Made by a program: the position numbers and the translations under genes. From Isosphaeraceae bacterium (lineage in GTDB: Bacteria; Planctomycetota; Planctomycetia; Isosphaerales; Isosphaeraceae), in assembly GCA_025356435.1 (NCBI GenBank), contig JANXSY010000209.1, positions 1-32,027 of the forward strand: a stretch of 32,027 bases of DNA. Direction: 5' to 3'. Below the pieces are notes generated by a model. It saw nothing but the letters and a program-made list of their open reading frames with translations. It ran no database searches and was not told the origin of the DNA. Positions 1 through 7,344 of this stretch are shown one piece after another (within the stretch, counting starts at the first letter, position 1; each line of letters opens with the position of its first letter).

Positions 1-899
1 GTCGCCTCCGCATGACGAACTGACGCCACGAACGCCGCGATCTCCGGGTCGTCGATCGGGTCGCGTCCGTCGGCGATCAGGTCATGGAACGAGCTGACGA
101 GGATCGGCACGATCGAATAGTCGCGACGGCCTCCGAGCAAATATTGCAAGAAAACGACCTGAAACTCGATCGAATGCTCGCGACGATGGACGAGTTCGTC
201 CTCGAACAGGTCAACCTCCGACTCCACCGCGAGCAAGTCGACGAAGTCTAGATCGGTCTTGACGAGGCCGAGCGGCGTCTGAAAATCCTTGCGGGTCAGG
301 GCGAACCGCCGCTCGCACGGCGCATGGGCCACGCCAAAGATCACGTAGACGTCGGCCTCTGACCGCTCGAAAATTTCGCGATACGCCCACGTATAGACCG
401 GGCCGCCCCGGCCGAAATCAATATGGGGGCAGAAGATGCCCCGGAGCCCGACATGGTGGGGCTCGTGTTCGTTGGGCGTGCCGGAACCGTTCGGGTCGCT
501 GAAATATCGGGCGAGTTCGAGGCGAAGGGCTCGCTCGCTCGCCGGATAAGAACCGCCCGCGTGTGCTGGGGGGCGGATGTGTTGCCGGCGATAGTCGACA
601 AGGAACCGGGCGAAGGCGGGGCTATCGAGCGCGAGCGACCTGTCGAGCCGGTCGACCAGCGATTCCAAATCGTCAAGCGGGATAAGCTGGCCGGTTTCGC
701 GGAGGCAGAGCGCCTGGATCGCGTCGATCGATCGCGTGCCGTCGAAGCGATGGACGATCCTGAAGAACCAATCGCGCTCGAACAGGATCGACTCGGAAAA
801 CAATCCGAAGGGGCAGTCGAGTGCAACATAGTCTCGACCGTCTTGGGTCAGCTCTCGACCGCAGAGAGGGCGGAGCTTCGGACAGTCGACAGATGCCAT
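1..899 (-). CDS. MEMO family protein (AmmeMemoRadiSam system protein B-like), partial
   Basis: The reading frame is open from an ATG at 899 to the left edge, so about 299 residues are visible and the C-terminus is missing. It begins MASVDCPKLRPLCGREL, like the N-terminal segment that precedes bacterial MEMO domains. The MEMO signatures follow: RPPAHAGGSYPAS near residue 110, PHIDFGRGGPVYTWAY, VIFGVAHAPC, the LTRKDFQTPLG strand, and HRREHSIEFQVVFLQYLL followed by a VPILVSS strand. The histidines in these motifs correspond to conserved metal-site or pocket positions of the family. MEMO proteins are related in fold to class III extradiol dioxygenases, but their bacterial role is unsettled. In many genomes they sit with AMMECR1 and radical SAM genes; any such partner would lie outside the window. 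The ATG at 899 is preceded by GAGGGA. An in-frame ATG at 974 is possible but adds residues unlike the family. Confidence 0.85.
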   Translation of the reverse strand, partial: MASVDCPKLRPLCGRELTQDGRDYVALDCPFGLFSESILFERDWFFRIVHRFDGTRSIDAIQALCLRETGQLIPLDDLESLVDRLDRSLALDSPAFARFLVDYRRQHIRPPAHAGGSYPASERALRLELARYFSDPNGSGTPNEHEPHHVGLRGIFCPHIDFGRGGPVYTWAYREIFERSEADVYVIFGVAHAPCERRFALTRKDFQTPLGLVKTDLDFVDLLAVESEVDLFEDELVHRREHSIEFQVVFLQYLLGGRRDYSIVPILVSSFHDLIADGRDPIDDPEIAAFVASVRHAEA

Positions 900-1275
900 G
901 CGATCCCTCGCCCAGGTGCCGCCAAGGGCGGGCCATTCGAGCGCCCCGACGGCGCCATGAAGGCCCAGGATCATCTATTGTCCGTCAGCCTGACCGCCCC
1001 GTCAAGCGGACCGTCGCGGCCCCTTGGGAGGAGCCGGGATGAACGGGAATGACCAGGGCGGCGGCGCGGAGTCTTGAGGGAGGACAGGGCGAGCCATCGG
1101 GAAGACTCCGAGTGAGTGGAGCAGCAGGAAGCCCAACAACTCTCACCAAACACCCAAAGCAAGTCTCATTCCACGCCCAATATCCGCCCATTTTCATCGA
1201 GATGGCGGGAACCGATGCTCAAATGGTTTGCGTCTCCGCCTCACAAGCAGACAGAGACGCCTCCCGCCGCCTCGA
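900..1275. other. Intergenic region upstream of the MEMO gene
   Basis: No convincing gene lies here. Open frames are arginine- and serine-rich shadows without ribosome sites. The region must hold the MEMO promoter and the 3' end of the thioredoxin-family transcript. The only structure I see is a 9-bp perfect inverted repeat, listed separately. No U-tract terminator is visible. Confidence 0.6.
1067..1110. repeat. 9-bp perfect inverted repeat, 26-nt loop
   Basis: CGGAGTCTT at 1067-1075 is repeated inverted as AAGACTCCG at 1102-1110. It lies about 170-210 bp upstream of the MEMO start. It has no T-run on either side, so it is not a classical terminator. It could be an operator or chance. Confidence 0.35.
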
Positions 1276-2250
1276 TCACCTGCGGAGCCGCATCACGGGC
1301 GTCAGCAGGGCTTCCATGATCGCGGCAGGCGGGGGAAACATGGTGCGTCGTGTCGCAGACGAGGGGGCCGTCGTGCCGTGTCCCGGTGCCTGCGCGAGCT
1401 GCCGGGCCGAGTTCGTGCCCCAGCAATGCGGGCAGGAGTGTCGGGACGCGAGGTCGACGTTGGCGTAACGTTCGGGGTTCTTGATGAACTGGACGCGATC
1501 GGCCGCGTCGGCGCACAGAAAGAGGTGGCCCCGATAGATCACCCCCCACTGGGGCTGGCCCGGCTGGAACGTCCCGCCTTCGACATGCCTGACGGGGCAC
1601 TCACCGCGATTCGCCGGGGCATATTTCTCGGGGTGAGCGACAAACGCCGCGCGGGCCGCTTCGTCGGAGAATCGGTATTCGAAACCGTCGTGCTGGGCGA
1701 CCAGCGTCGCCTGGCCGGACTGGAGTTTGTGTCGATCCACCAGGGCCACCGGGCAGTACGACGCCAGGGCGACCTGCAGCTTTTTCCCCTTGCCGAGTCG
1801 GCCGTCTCGGGCCAACGTCTCTTCGAGCCAGGCGTGGAATTCTCCGGGATCGCCGTACCCTTCCCACTTGTCGATGACCTCGCCGGTCGGCTTAACGATG
1901 ACCGTCGAGGGCAAGACGTTGAGCCCGAGGCTAAGGGCAAGCTGTTCATATTCATCCGATCGGAGCTTGACCGGCACGAATTGCTCGATCGAGGCACTCA
2001 CGACGGTCGCATGGACGAACGCCCCGCGCTCCATCCGTCGGCAGTTCACGCACCAGGGGCCGGTAAACTGAATCCACAGGGGAAGGTTCTTCGCCCGAGC
2101 TTCGGCCTGTGCGGTACCGAGATCGGTCCGCCAGGCGATACCGTGCGAGTCGGCAGCCCGGGCGTTGGAGGCGACGAGAAGCTGAACCAGTCCCGCGAGG
2201 GCCAAGAGGGAATATCCGGCCCGTGGGGGCCGATTCGAGAGGCGGATCAT
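1276..2250 (-). CDS. Secreted thioredoxin-like protein with two YHS-like domains
   Basis: 324 residues. An N-terminal hydrophobic stretch (about 13-27) ending in ARA at 30-32 looks like a signal peptide, so the protein probably acts outside the cytoplasmic membrane. Residues 35-145 are a thioredoxin_7-type fold with the redox motif WCVNC (C67, C70) after IQFTGP, and LPSTVIV with the conserved cis-proline (P114). Two YHS-like units follow. The first starts at YCPVAL (about 165-212) and contains DGFEYRFSDEAARAAF. The second starts at ECPVRH (about 218-265) and contains YRGHLFLCADAADRVQF. A third cysteine pair, CPHC (273-276), sits in the tail. YHS domains are often associated with metal binding, so a role in periplasmic thiol or metal handling is plausible but inferred. 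The last 40 residues are low complexity. No partner gene is adjacent. Confidence 0.8.
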   Translation of the reverse strand: MIRLSNRPPRAGYSLLALAGLVQLLVASNARAADSHGIAWRTDLGTAQAEARAKNLPLWIQFTGPWCVNCRRMERGAFVHATVVSASIEQFVPVKLRSDEYEQLALSLGLNVLPSTVIVKPTGEVIDKWEGYGDPGEFHAWLEETLARDGRLGKGKKLQVALASYCPVALVDRHKLQSGQATLVAQHDGFEYRFSDEAARAAFVAHPEKYAPANRGECPVRHVEGGTFQPGQPQWGVIYRGHLFLCADAADRVQFIKNPERYANVDLASRHSCPHCWGTNSARQLAQAPGHGTTAPSSATRRTMFPPPAAIMEALLTPVMRLRR

Positions 2251-2348
2251 GGAGGAGTCTCCGTCTTCGGCGGCAATCTAGGGAGGAACTTGAGGATCGG
2301 GCCAAGGTGCGCCGGCGATTGCCGACGCGTTCCATCCCTGGAAGGACC

Positions 2349-2370
2349 GGACCGAATGAGAATTCAGTCC
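2349..2370. repeat. Small hairpin in the thioredoxin-gene upstream region
   Basis: GGACCGAAT and ATTCAGTCC pair at 8 of 9 positions around a GAGA loop. The hairpin lies about 100 bp upstream of the start at 2250. It may be a leader structure or an operator; nothing else supports a function. Confidence 0.3.
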
Positions 2371-2547
2371 GATCTGGCCGTTGGCGGCAGACAGGAATCA
2401 TCGTTGATCCAAAACCAGATATCGGCCGAAAGTCGGGCTGACTTGAAGAGAAATCGGCAGGGAGCGGGGCGTTTTCCAGCCAGCCTGAATTCTCCGCGCC
2501 GACAGAATCGAGGGCGGGTCCGGCGACGGCAGGAGGGTTGCAAAGTG

Positions 2548-2649
2548 AGAATAACTCGGGCGGCCCCGGTTCTTGAACCTCTGAGGAGAGACCTCGGTTC
2601 GAGGACCGGGGCCATCCAACATGAGAGCTTTCTCTCACAAGAAAAATGA
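2548..2649 (-). repeat. Dispersed hairpin-forming repeat, copy A
   Basis: Read on the minus strand, this stretch has a CATTTTTCTT...GAGAGAAAGCT lead-in, then GGATGGCCCCGGTCCTCGAACC, a 16-nt loop, and GGTTCAAGAACCGGGGCC. The two arms are imperfect inverted copies of each other. A related arrangement of the same blocks in the same order occurs on the plus strand at 20268-20406, about 17.6 kb away, also in an intergenic region. The 3' arm is about 21/24 identical between copies, while the central loop differs in length. This is what a folded, non-coding repeat family would look like. There is no T-run, so it is not an ordinary terminator. Confidence 0.55.
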
Positions 2650-2787
2650 CTTTGCGAGCCTTCTGCCAGCGTCAGGCACGCTCGACACCGCTCGATCCGC
2701 TGTGCTAGAGTCGACCGATAAGGGGCCTCCCGATGTGGCGTGACGAGCGGCGGCGGTCCCGGCCCTTCACGAGGTACGATTCCGGCT

Positions 2788-3387
2788 ATGAAAAGACGAC
2801 TGATCCTCAACGCGGTGATGGCCCTGATCGCCCTGACTTCGGCACCCGCCCACGCGGCAGACGACAAACTGGTCGTCGTGCTCGACACGTCGGCGGGGCA
2901 GATCACGCTCGAACTCGACAAGGCGAAGGCCCCGATCACCGTCGAGAACTTCCTCAAGTACGTCGACAAAGGCTTCTACGAGAACGTCGTATTCCATCGC
3001 GTCATGCCCGACTTTATGATTCAGACCGGCGGCATGACCGAGAAGAATAACCACTTGACCGAGAAGCGCGCCGAGGCGTTCCCGCCGATCAAGAACGAGT
3101 CGGGGAACGGGCTGAGCAACGTCAGGGGCATGATCGCGATGGCCAGGACCGAAGACCCGAATTCGGCGACCTCGCAGTTCTTCATCAACCTGGGCGACAA
3201 CTCCCGGCTCGACAACTACGGCGGCGGCTATACTGTCTTTGGGAAGGTGACGTCCGGGATGGAAGTCGTCGACACGATTGGCAAGGTCGAGACAACCACG
3301 AAACCCGACGCGATCGGCAACCCAAACCGCAACGTCCCGGTTACGCCGATCGTGCTGAAGAGTGCCAAGCGGAAGTCCAAGTCCTGA
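2788..3387 (+). CDS. Periplasmic cyclophilin-type peptidyl-prolyl cis-trans isomerase
   Basis: 199 residues from the ATG at 2788. I prefer this over the in-frame ATG at 2740 because it follows ACGAGGT and puts a standard signal peptide at the N-terminus (MKRRLILNAVMALIALTS, AHA cleavage before ADDK). The rest is a single cyclophilin domain: GQITLELDKAKAPITVENF, then FHRVMPDFMIQTGG with the catalytic arginine, then GMIAMAR, SATSQFFINLGDN, and YTVFGKVTSGMEVVD. The family isomerises Xaa-Pro bonds and assists folding of exported proteins. The C-terminus is basic (KSAKRKSKS). The gene appears monocistronic; the next gene starts 184 bp on with its own candidate promoter. Confidence 0.93.
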   Translation: MKRRLILNAVMALIALTSAPAHAADDKLVVVLDTSAGQITLELDKAKAPITVENFLKYVDKGFYENVVFHRVMPDFMIQTGGMTEKNNHLTEKRAEAFPPIKNESGNGLSNVRGMIAMARTEDPNSATSQFFINLGDNSRLDNYGGGYTVFGKVTSGMEVVDTIGKVETTTKPDAIGNPNRNVPVTPIVLKSAKRKSKS

Positions 3388-3424
3388 TTGCGTGTCTGGC
3401 GTTGGGGCTCGGGTCGGCTGGGGC

Positions 3425-3454
3425 TTGACCCTTCCCCAATCGCCGCCATAAGAT
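3425..3454 (+). promoter_or_regulatory. Candidate sigma70-type promoter for the ferredoxin gene
   Basis: TTGACC at 3425-3430 and TAAGAT at 3449-3454 are separated by 18 bp. The site lies about 110 bp upstream of the ferredoxin ATG, between it and the cyclophilin stop. It is a by-eye match only. Confidence 0.4.
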
Positions 3455-3571
3455 ATTCGCTTTATCCCCACGCCGTATTCGTGTCGGCAATCGACCGGCG
3501 TGGAAGCGACGTGCCCTACGTGCACGTCCGTCCAATGTTGCGACAGCGACGTCCCCGAGAGGAGTCCCTGA

Positions 3572-3871
3572 ATGGCCCATGTGGTCGCCGAACCGTGTTT
3601 CGACTGCAAATACACGGATTGCGTCGTCGTCTGCCCCGTCGACTGCTTCTATGAAGGCGCGCAGATCCTGTACATCCATCCGGAAGAGTGCATTGACTGC
3701 GAGGCATGCGTCCCTGAATGCCCGGTCGAGGCGATCTTCCATGAAGATAACCTCCCCGATGACTGGAAAGACTTCACGGCGCTCAACGCCGAGGAGTGCG
3801 TCAAATGCCCCGTCATCACCGAGAAGAAGGACGCATTGGAAGGCGAGTCGTGCACCAAGGCAACGAAGTAA
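3572..3871 (+). CDS. fdxA: 7Fe ferredoxin (3Fe-4S / 4Fe-4S)
   Basis: 99 residues, a usual length for FdxA-type 7Fe ferredoxins. The N-terminus carries C9, C12, C17, C21 and C25 in the pattern [18 protein letters not shown], where the CxxxxxxxC spacing with the later CP marks the 3Fe-4S site. The second motif, [17 protein letters not shown] (C40, C43, C46, C50), supplies the 4Fe-4S cluster. The C-terminal third is the acidic extension seen in this subfamily. The protein is a soluble cytoplasmic one-electron carrier; its partner enzyme cannot be read from context. GAGAGGAG sits 7 nt before the ATG. A strong hairpin terminator follows 40 bp after the stop, so the gene is probably its own transcription unit. 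Confidence 0.93.
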   Translation: MAHVVAEPCFDCKYTDCVVVCPVDCFYEGAQILYIHPEECIDCEACVPECPVEAIFHEDNLPDDWKDFTALNAEECVKCPVITEKKDALEGESCTKATK

Positions 3872-3911
3872 GCGCCTGAACCACGCCCGCTTCATAGATG
3901 ACCTGCACCTG

Positions 3912-3939
3912 ACCCCGGCCCGATCGGCCGGGGTTTTTT
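3912..3939 (+). terminator. Rho-independent terminator after the ferredoxin gene
   Basis: ACCCCGGCC (3912-3920) pairs perfectly with GGCCGGGGT (3926-3934) around CGATC, and a run of six T follows. It terminates the plus-strand ferredoxin transcript. Confidence 0.9.
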
Positions 3940-4028
3940 CGTTGTTAGCGCTCCAAGAACGAAAACGCCGGTGCCTCTCCGTGGATCGGGAGGCAACGGC
4001 ATTGCGATTCAGGGTGCGACGTCTCAGC

Positions 4029-4961
4029 TCACTTGTCGCTGGCCGAGAGGACTTCGCCGCCGTTGCGGGTCATCATCTTGACGAGCACGTTCTTGTCGAT
4101 CGTCTGTTGCACGGTCTTCACCGAGCCGTCGCAATTGGCGAAGTTGACCAGGCCAGGGTGTTTGCTCATCCAGTACGTGTAAGAATTCTTCGTAGCCCCG
4201 TTGATCGTGACCGTGTAGGGCTTGTTGATCGTGCGGTCGATCGAGGTACGCACGCAGCAGTCGGTGGCGTTCGCCCATGTCCCAGTAATTGACTCACCGA
4301 AGAGCACGGTGTTGGACGATCCGTCAGTCACGTCCGCGAGCGACACGGTCGAATTCATGTAGGTCAGCCCGTTGTCGACCAGCCAGCAGCCCGGCGAGGT
4401 CGCAGGATTGGCACAGCCCGGCAGCCAGCCGGCGGCCATATTTCCGCGATAGTCCGAAGGGCCAAACGGGTTCGGCACGGGGACCGGGACGCCGGCGCTG
4501 TTCGTCACCATCTGCGCGGTCCGACGATTCGACGGGCACATCCAGACGTTGAGGGTACGCCTGCGGGCGGTCTGATTCGTGATATCAGTCACAGGATTGT
4601 AGAAGTTGATTTCATTATAGTTGGTATCGAGTTCCATCTTAAGGAAGAGGCCGGTCAGCCCGTTCCACCCCCCCGGGATTGGCCCCTGCGGTAGGCAGGT
4701 CGGGCTATTGACAGGGTCTGCACTCGTCTCGGTGCAAAACCATCCCGACGGAAAGCTCTGGTAGGCATCATGATACGTCTGCGCGGCGAGTCCGAACTGC
4801 TTGAGGTTATTGAGGCACTGTGCCCGATTTGCTGCCTCGCGGGCCTGCTGCACCGCCGGCATAATCAGGGCGACGAGCACCCCGATGATGGCGATCACCA
4901 CGAGCAGTTCGATCAACGTGAAACCGGTCCGTGGCTGATGATTCTTGCCTGAAAATCGCAT
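4029..4961 (-). CDS. DUF1559 domain protein with type IV pilin-like N-terminus
   Basis: 310 residues. The N-terminus has the prepilin signature [17 protein letters not shown] (G13 before F14, with E18 at +5), followed by a hydrophobic helix and [20 protein letters not shown]. This is the standard start of the large planctomycete DUF1559 family. The C-terminus has the family's terminal motif [17 protein letters not shown], followed by a short basic and polar tail. Prepilin peptidase probably cleaves after G13, leaving the helix as membrane anchor with the globular domain outside. DUF1559 proteins occur in many copies per planctomycete genome and their function is unknown. TGAGGGGGC lies 5 nt before the ATG. 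It is monocistronic as far as I can see. Confidence 0.93.
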   Translation of the reverse strand: MRFSGKNHQPRTGFTLIELLVVIAIIGVLVALIMPAVQQAREAANRAQCLNNLKQFGLAAQTYHDAYQSFPSGWFCTETSADPVNSPTCLPQGPIPGGWNGLTGLFLKMELDTNYNEINFYNPVTDITNQTARRRTLNVWMCPSNRRTAQMVTNSAGVPVPVPNPFGPSDYRGNMAAGWLPGCANPATSPGCWLVDNGLTYMNSTVSLADVTDGSSNTVLFGESITGTWANATDCCVRTSIDRTINKPYTVTINGATKNSYTYWMSKHPGLVNFANCDGSVKTVQQTIDKNVLVKMMTRNGGEVLSASDK

Positions 4962-5089
4962 TGATCGCCCCCTCAGTCAGCGTTGACGCCTGAACGACAT
5001 CAATCCACGCTATCAACTCTAAACCAACGCGGAGAGGTTTGCTATCGTGACTTCGCCGAATTCCGACAAACGTCGCATGTGAGCCGTTG

Positions 5090-5722
5090 CTACTTCAGCT
5101 CGACCGACCAGTAGGCGTTATCGAGGAAGTTCCGCCAACTCTGATACTTACCGTGAGTGAGCTTGAGGCTGAGCGAGGGGGAGGTCTTCGGCTTGACCGG
5201 CTCCTGGACCAATTTCATGTTGGCCTCCCAGGGTGTCCGGCCCCCCTTGCGGACGTTGCACTTCACGCAGGCACAGACGATATTGTCCCACGTCGCCTGT
5301 CCGCCTCGACTGCGCGGGAGGACGTGGTCGAGGCTCAACTCGCTGGTCGCGAACCGCTTGCCGCAGTACTGGCAGCGGTTGCCGTCGCGGGCGAAGATGT
5401 TGCGGCGGTTGAACTTAATCTTAGTCTTCGGCAGCCGGTCGAACGCGAGGAGGCGGATCACCCGGGGCACCTGGATCTCGAACTGGACGGTCCGGACGTA
5501 TTCATCGTCCGGGCCCCGGAAGTCGGAGCGGGCTTCGGAGACCTCGCGCCAGGTGTCGAAGTCGTAGGAGGTATAGCGGCCGTCGTCGAGGGTAATGACT
5601 TCGGCCAGGTCTTTGAACAGCAGGCAGAACGCCCGCCGGACCGAGATGACATGCACGGCCATGTAGAATTTATTGAGGACAAGCACGCTGGCGTCGAGGG
5701 CGGAACTGGCGCCTAGGCTCAT
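5090..5722 (-). CDS. HNH endonuclease family protein
   Basis: 210 residues from the ATG at 5722, chosen because GGGAGAG sits just upstream and the frame above it overlaps leuB. Residues 8-60 form the N-terminal segment typical of housekeeping HNH proteins (VLVLNKFYMAVHVISVRRAF...LLFKDLAEV). The HNH core spans 107-165: CQYCGKRF (C117, C120), SLDHVLPRSRGG (D132, H133), then the HNH asparagine in WDNIV (N147) and the second zinc pair C152/C155 in ACVKCNVRKGGRTP. This subfamily is widespread, not tied to restriction or mobile elements, and its cellular role is poorly known. No methylase or specificity subunit is nearby. It sits 151 bp downstream of the leuB-like gene on the same strand and could be co-transcribed. 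Confidence 0.9.
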   Translation of the reverse strand: MSLGASSALDASVLVLNKFYMAVHVISVRRAFCLLFKDLAEVITLDDGRYTSYDFDTWREVSEARSDFRGPDDEYVRTVQFEIQVPRVIRLLAFDRLPKTKIKFNRRNIFARDGNRCQYCGKRFATSELSLDHVLPRSRGGQATWDNIVCACVKCNVRKGGRTPWEANMKLVQEPVKPKTSPSLSLKLTHGKYQSWRNFLDNAYWSVELK

Positions 5723-5873
5723 GGACGACTCTCCCGAGAATTCACGCGACTGACGCGCGAGGCTGGGCGAACGGTCACGATATGGGACGCAAGGCCGAGC
5801 GAGATCCAGGATGAAAGGTCGCTGTCGACTGCCGAGGGGGGGCTCAGCAGTCACTTCAAAATCGTCAACACAC

Positions 5874-7001
5874 TCAGGCACCGGCCTCCAGGGCGTGTCG
5901 CACCGCGCGGCCGACGTCGGCGGTTTTCGCCGAGCCGCCGAGGTCAGGGGTGCGGGGCGTGCCGGCGGCAAGCACTTTGCCGACCGCGAACCGGATCGCC
6001 GCCGAGCCCTTCGGGGCGTCGAGGTGGTCGAGCAGCATCGCGACCGACAGCAGCGCGGCGATCGGGTTGGCGATCCCCTTGCCGGCGATGTCGGGGGCTG
6101 AGCCGTGGACCGGCTCAAACATGCTCGGGGCCGTCTTGAGCGGGTTAAGGTTACCAGACGCCGCCAGGCCCATCCCGCCTTGGAGCACGGCACCGAGGTC
6201 GGTGATGATATCTCCGAACATATTCGTCGTCGCGATCACGTCATATTTCTCGGGTGAGACCACCATCCGCATGCAGCAGGCGTCGACGTGATTATAGTCA
6301 GTTTTGATATCAGGGTAGTCGACCGAAACCTCGGTAAAGGTCCGCATCCAGAGGTCGTGGGCATAGGTGAGGACGTTCGTTTTCGCGACCATCGTCACGA
6401 GCCCGACCAACCCTCTCTCGCGATCCTGTGCCGAGAGCCCTCGGAACGGCTTGATCTTGCCGCGAGACCGCGCGAGTTCGAAGGCGAACCTGAGGCAGCG
6501 CTCAACGCCCGATCGGGTGTTGATCGACGTCTGAATCGCGACTTCCTCGGCCGTCCCCTTGCGGGTGAAGCCCCCCGCGCCGACGTAGAGGTCTTCGTTG
6601 TTCTCGCGGACGACCACCATGTCGATGTCGTCAGGCCCCTTGCCACGGATCGGGGTCTCGACGCCGGGGAACAGCTTCACCGGGCGGAGATTCACGTATT
6701 GGTGGAACTCGAACCGGATCTTGAGCAGGATGCCCTTCTCGAGCACGCCGGGCGCAACGCCGGGGTGGCCGACGGCTCCAAGGAAGATCGCGTCGCACTT
6801 TCGCAGGTCGGCGAGGACTGAGTCAGGAAGGACTTCGCCCGTCTTGAGATAGCGCTCGCCGCCGAGGTCAAACGGCACGAGATCAAATCGCTTGCCGTCA
6901 AGCCTGGAGACGTCCGCGAGGACGGCGAGTCCCTGCTCGACCACTTCCGGACCAACACCATCTCCCGCGATCACACCGATCGTCGCCAAGTCCGCCTCCA
7001 C
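5874..7001 (-). CDS. leuB: 3-isopropylmalate dehydrogenase-like enzyme
   Basis: 375 residues, the usual length of the isocitrate/isopropylmalate dehydrogenase family. Visible landmarks are IGVIAGDGVGPEVVEQG at the N-terminus, AIFLGAVGHPG, FHQYVNLRPVKLFPGVETP with the substrate-binding arginine, VVRENNEDLYVGAGG, and GDIITDLGAVLQGGMGLAASGN with the metal-binding aspartates. EPVHGSAPDIAGKGIANPIA lies near the C-terminus. The enzyme would oxidise and decarboxylate 3-isopropylmalate with NAD+ in leucine synthesis, in the cytoplasm. The VRENNEDLYVGAGG loop differs from the commonest LeuB loop, so tartrate or homoisocitrate dehydrogenase activity cannot be excluded. No other leucine gene is adjacent. 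Confidence 0.82.
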   Translation of the reverse strand: MEADLATIGVIAGDGVGPEVVEQGLAVLADVSRLDGKRFDLVPFDLGGERYLKTGEVLPDSVLADLRKCDAIFLGAVGHPGVAPGVLEKGILLKIRFEFHQYVNLRPVKLFPGVETPIRGKGPDDIDMVVVRENNEDLYVGAGGFTRKGTAEEVAIQTSINTRSGVERCLRFAFELARSRGKIKPFRGLSAQDRERGLVGLVTMVAKTNVLTYAHDLWMRTFTEVSVDYPDIKTDYNHVDACCMRMVVSPEKYDVIATTNMFGDIITDLGAVLQGGMGLAASGNLNPLKTAPSMFEPVHGSAPDIAGKGIANPIAALLSVAMLLDHLDAPKGSAAIRFAVGKVLAAGTPRTPDLGGSAKTADVGRAVRHALEAGA

Positions 7002-7344
7002 TCATCCGTTGCTGAATCGAACGCCCCGCTGATCTGGCACCAGCCTAGTCACCGATCAGCAGTCCGCTCGTAGAGAGACGGAACTGATCAGTCAATTCGA
7101 CTACTATAGCGGCCGTTCGGTCGCGAAACAAGTTGGCGAGGAGCCGGGAAGCATCATGCAAACCGAGCGCCAGATGGGTCCGAATCCGCACGGTGCGCCG
7201 TCCGACGGAAATGATAGCCCGTTGACAATGGATAACGGCGCTTCATACTTACTCCATCAGGCGGGCTTGCCCCCGCGTCCGGCCATACGCCCACAAGAGG
7301 CCCCCCACGCTGCCCGACGCGATTCGCCCCAGGGAGCCGTCCCG
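7002..7344. other. Divergent intergenic region between leuB-like and kinase genes
   Basis: An open frame extends the kinase N-terminus back to 7156, but those residues do not resemble the family. A candidate promoter lies inside that extension, so I treat the stretch as non-coding. It should also contain the leuB-like promoter. No terminator or RNA gene is visible. Confidence 0.55.
7222..7249 (+). promoter_or_regulatory. Candidate sigma70-type promoter for the kinase gene
   Basis: A perfect TTGACA at 7222-7227 is followed 16 bp later by CATACT at 7244-7249. Both lie about 95-120 bp upstream of the preferred kinase ATG at 7345. The site supports that start over the in-frame ATG at 7156. Confidence 0.45.

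Larger units (their letters stand above)
2251..2787. other. Divergent intergenic region between thioredoxin-like and cyclophilin genes
   Basis: About 540 bp between two divergently transcribed genes, so it should contain both promoters. Open frames on either strand are arginine- and serine-rich and lack family resemblance, so I call none of them. The region contains a small hairpin (2349-2370) and one copy of a dispersed hairpin-forming repeat (about 2548-2649), both listed separately. I could not settle on a promoter. Confidence 0.6.

Noticed and set aside
423..1052. Plus-strand open frame of 209 codons
   Set aside because: It overlaps the MEMO gene on the opposite strand, whose translation matches a known family; the plus-strand product does not resemble any protein.
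1228..2649. Plus-strand open frame of 473 codons
   Set aside because: Antisense to the thioredoxin/YHS gene and continues into the intergenic repeat; the product is random-looking and has no ribosome site.
5090..5722. Restriction or homing function for the HNH protein
   Set aside because: No methylase, intron or mobile-element features surround it, and the N-terminal segment matches the common housekeeping HNH subfamily.
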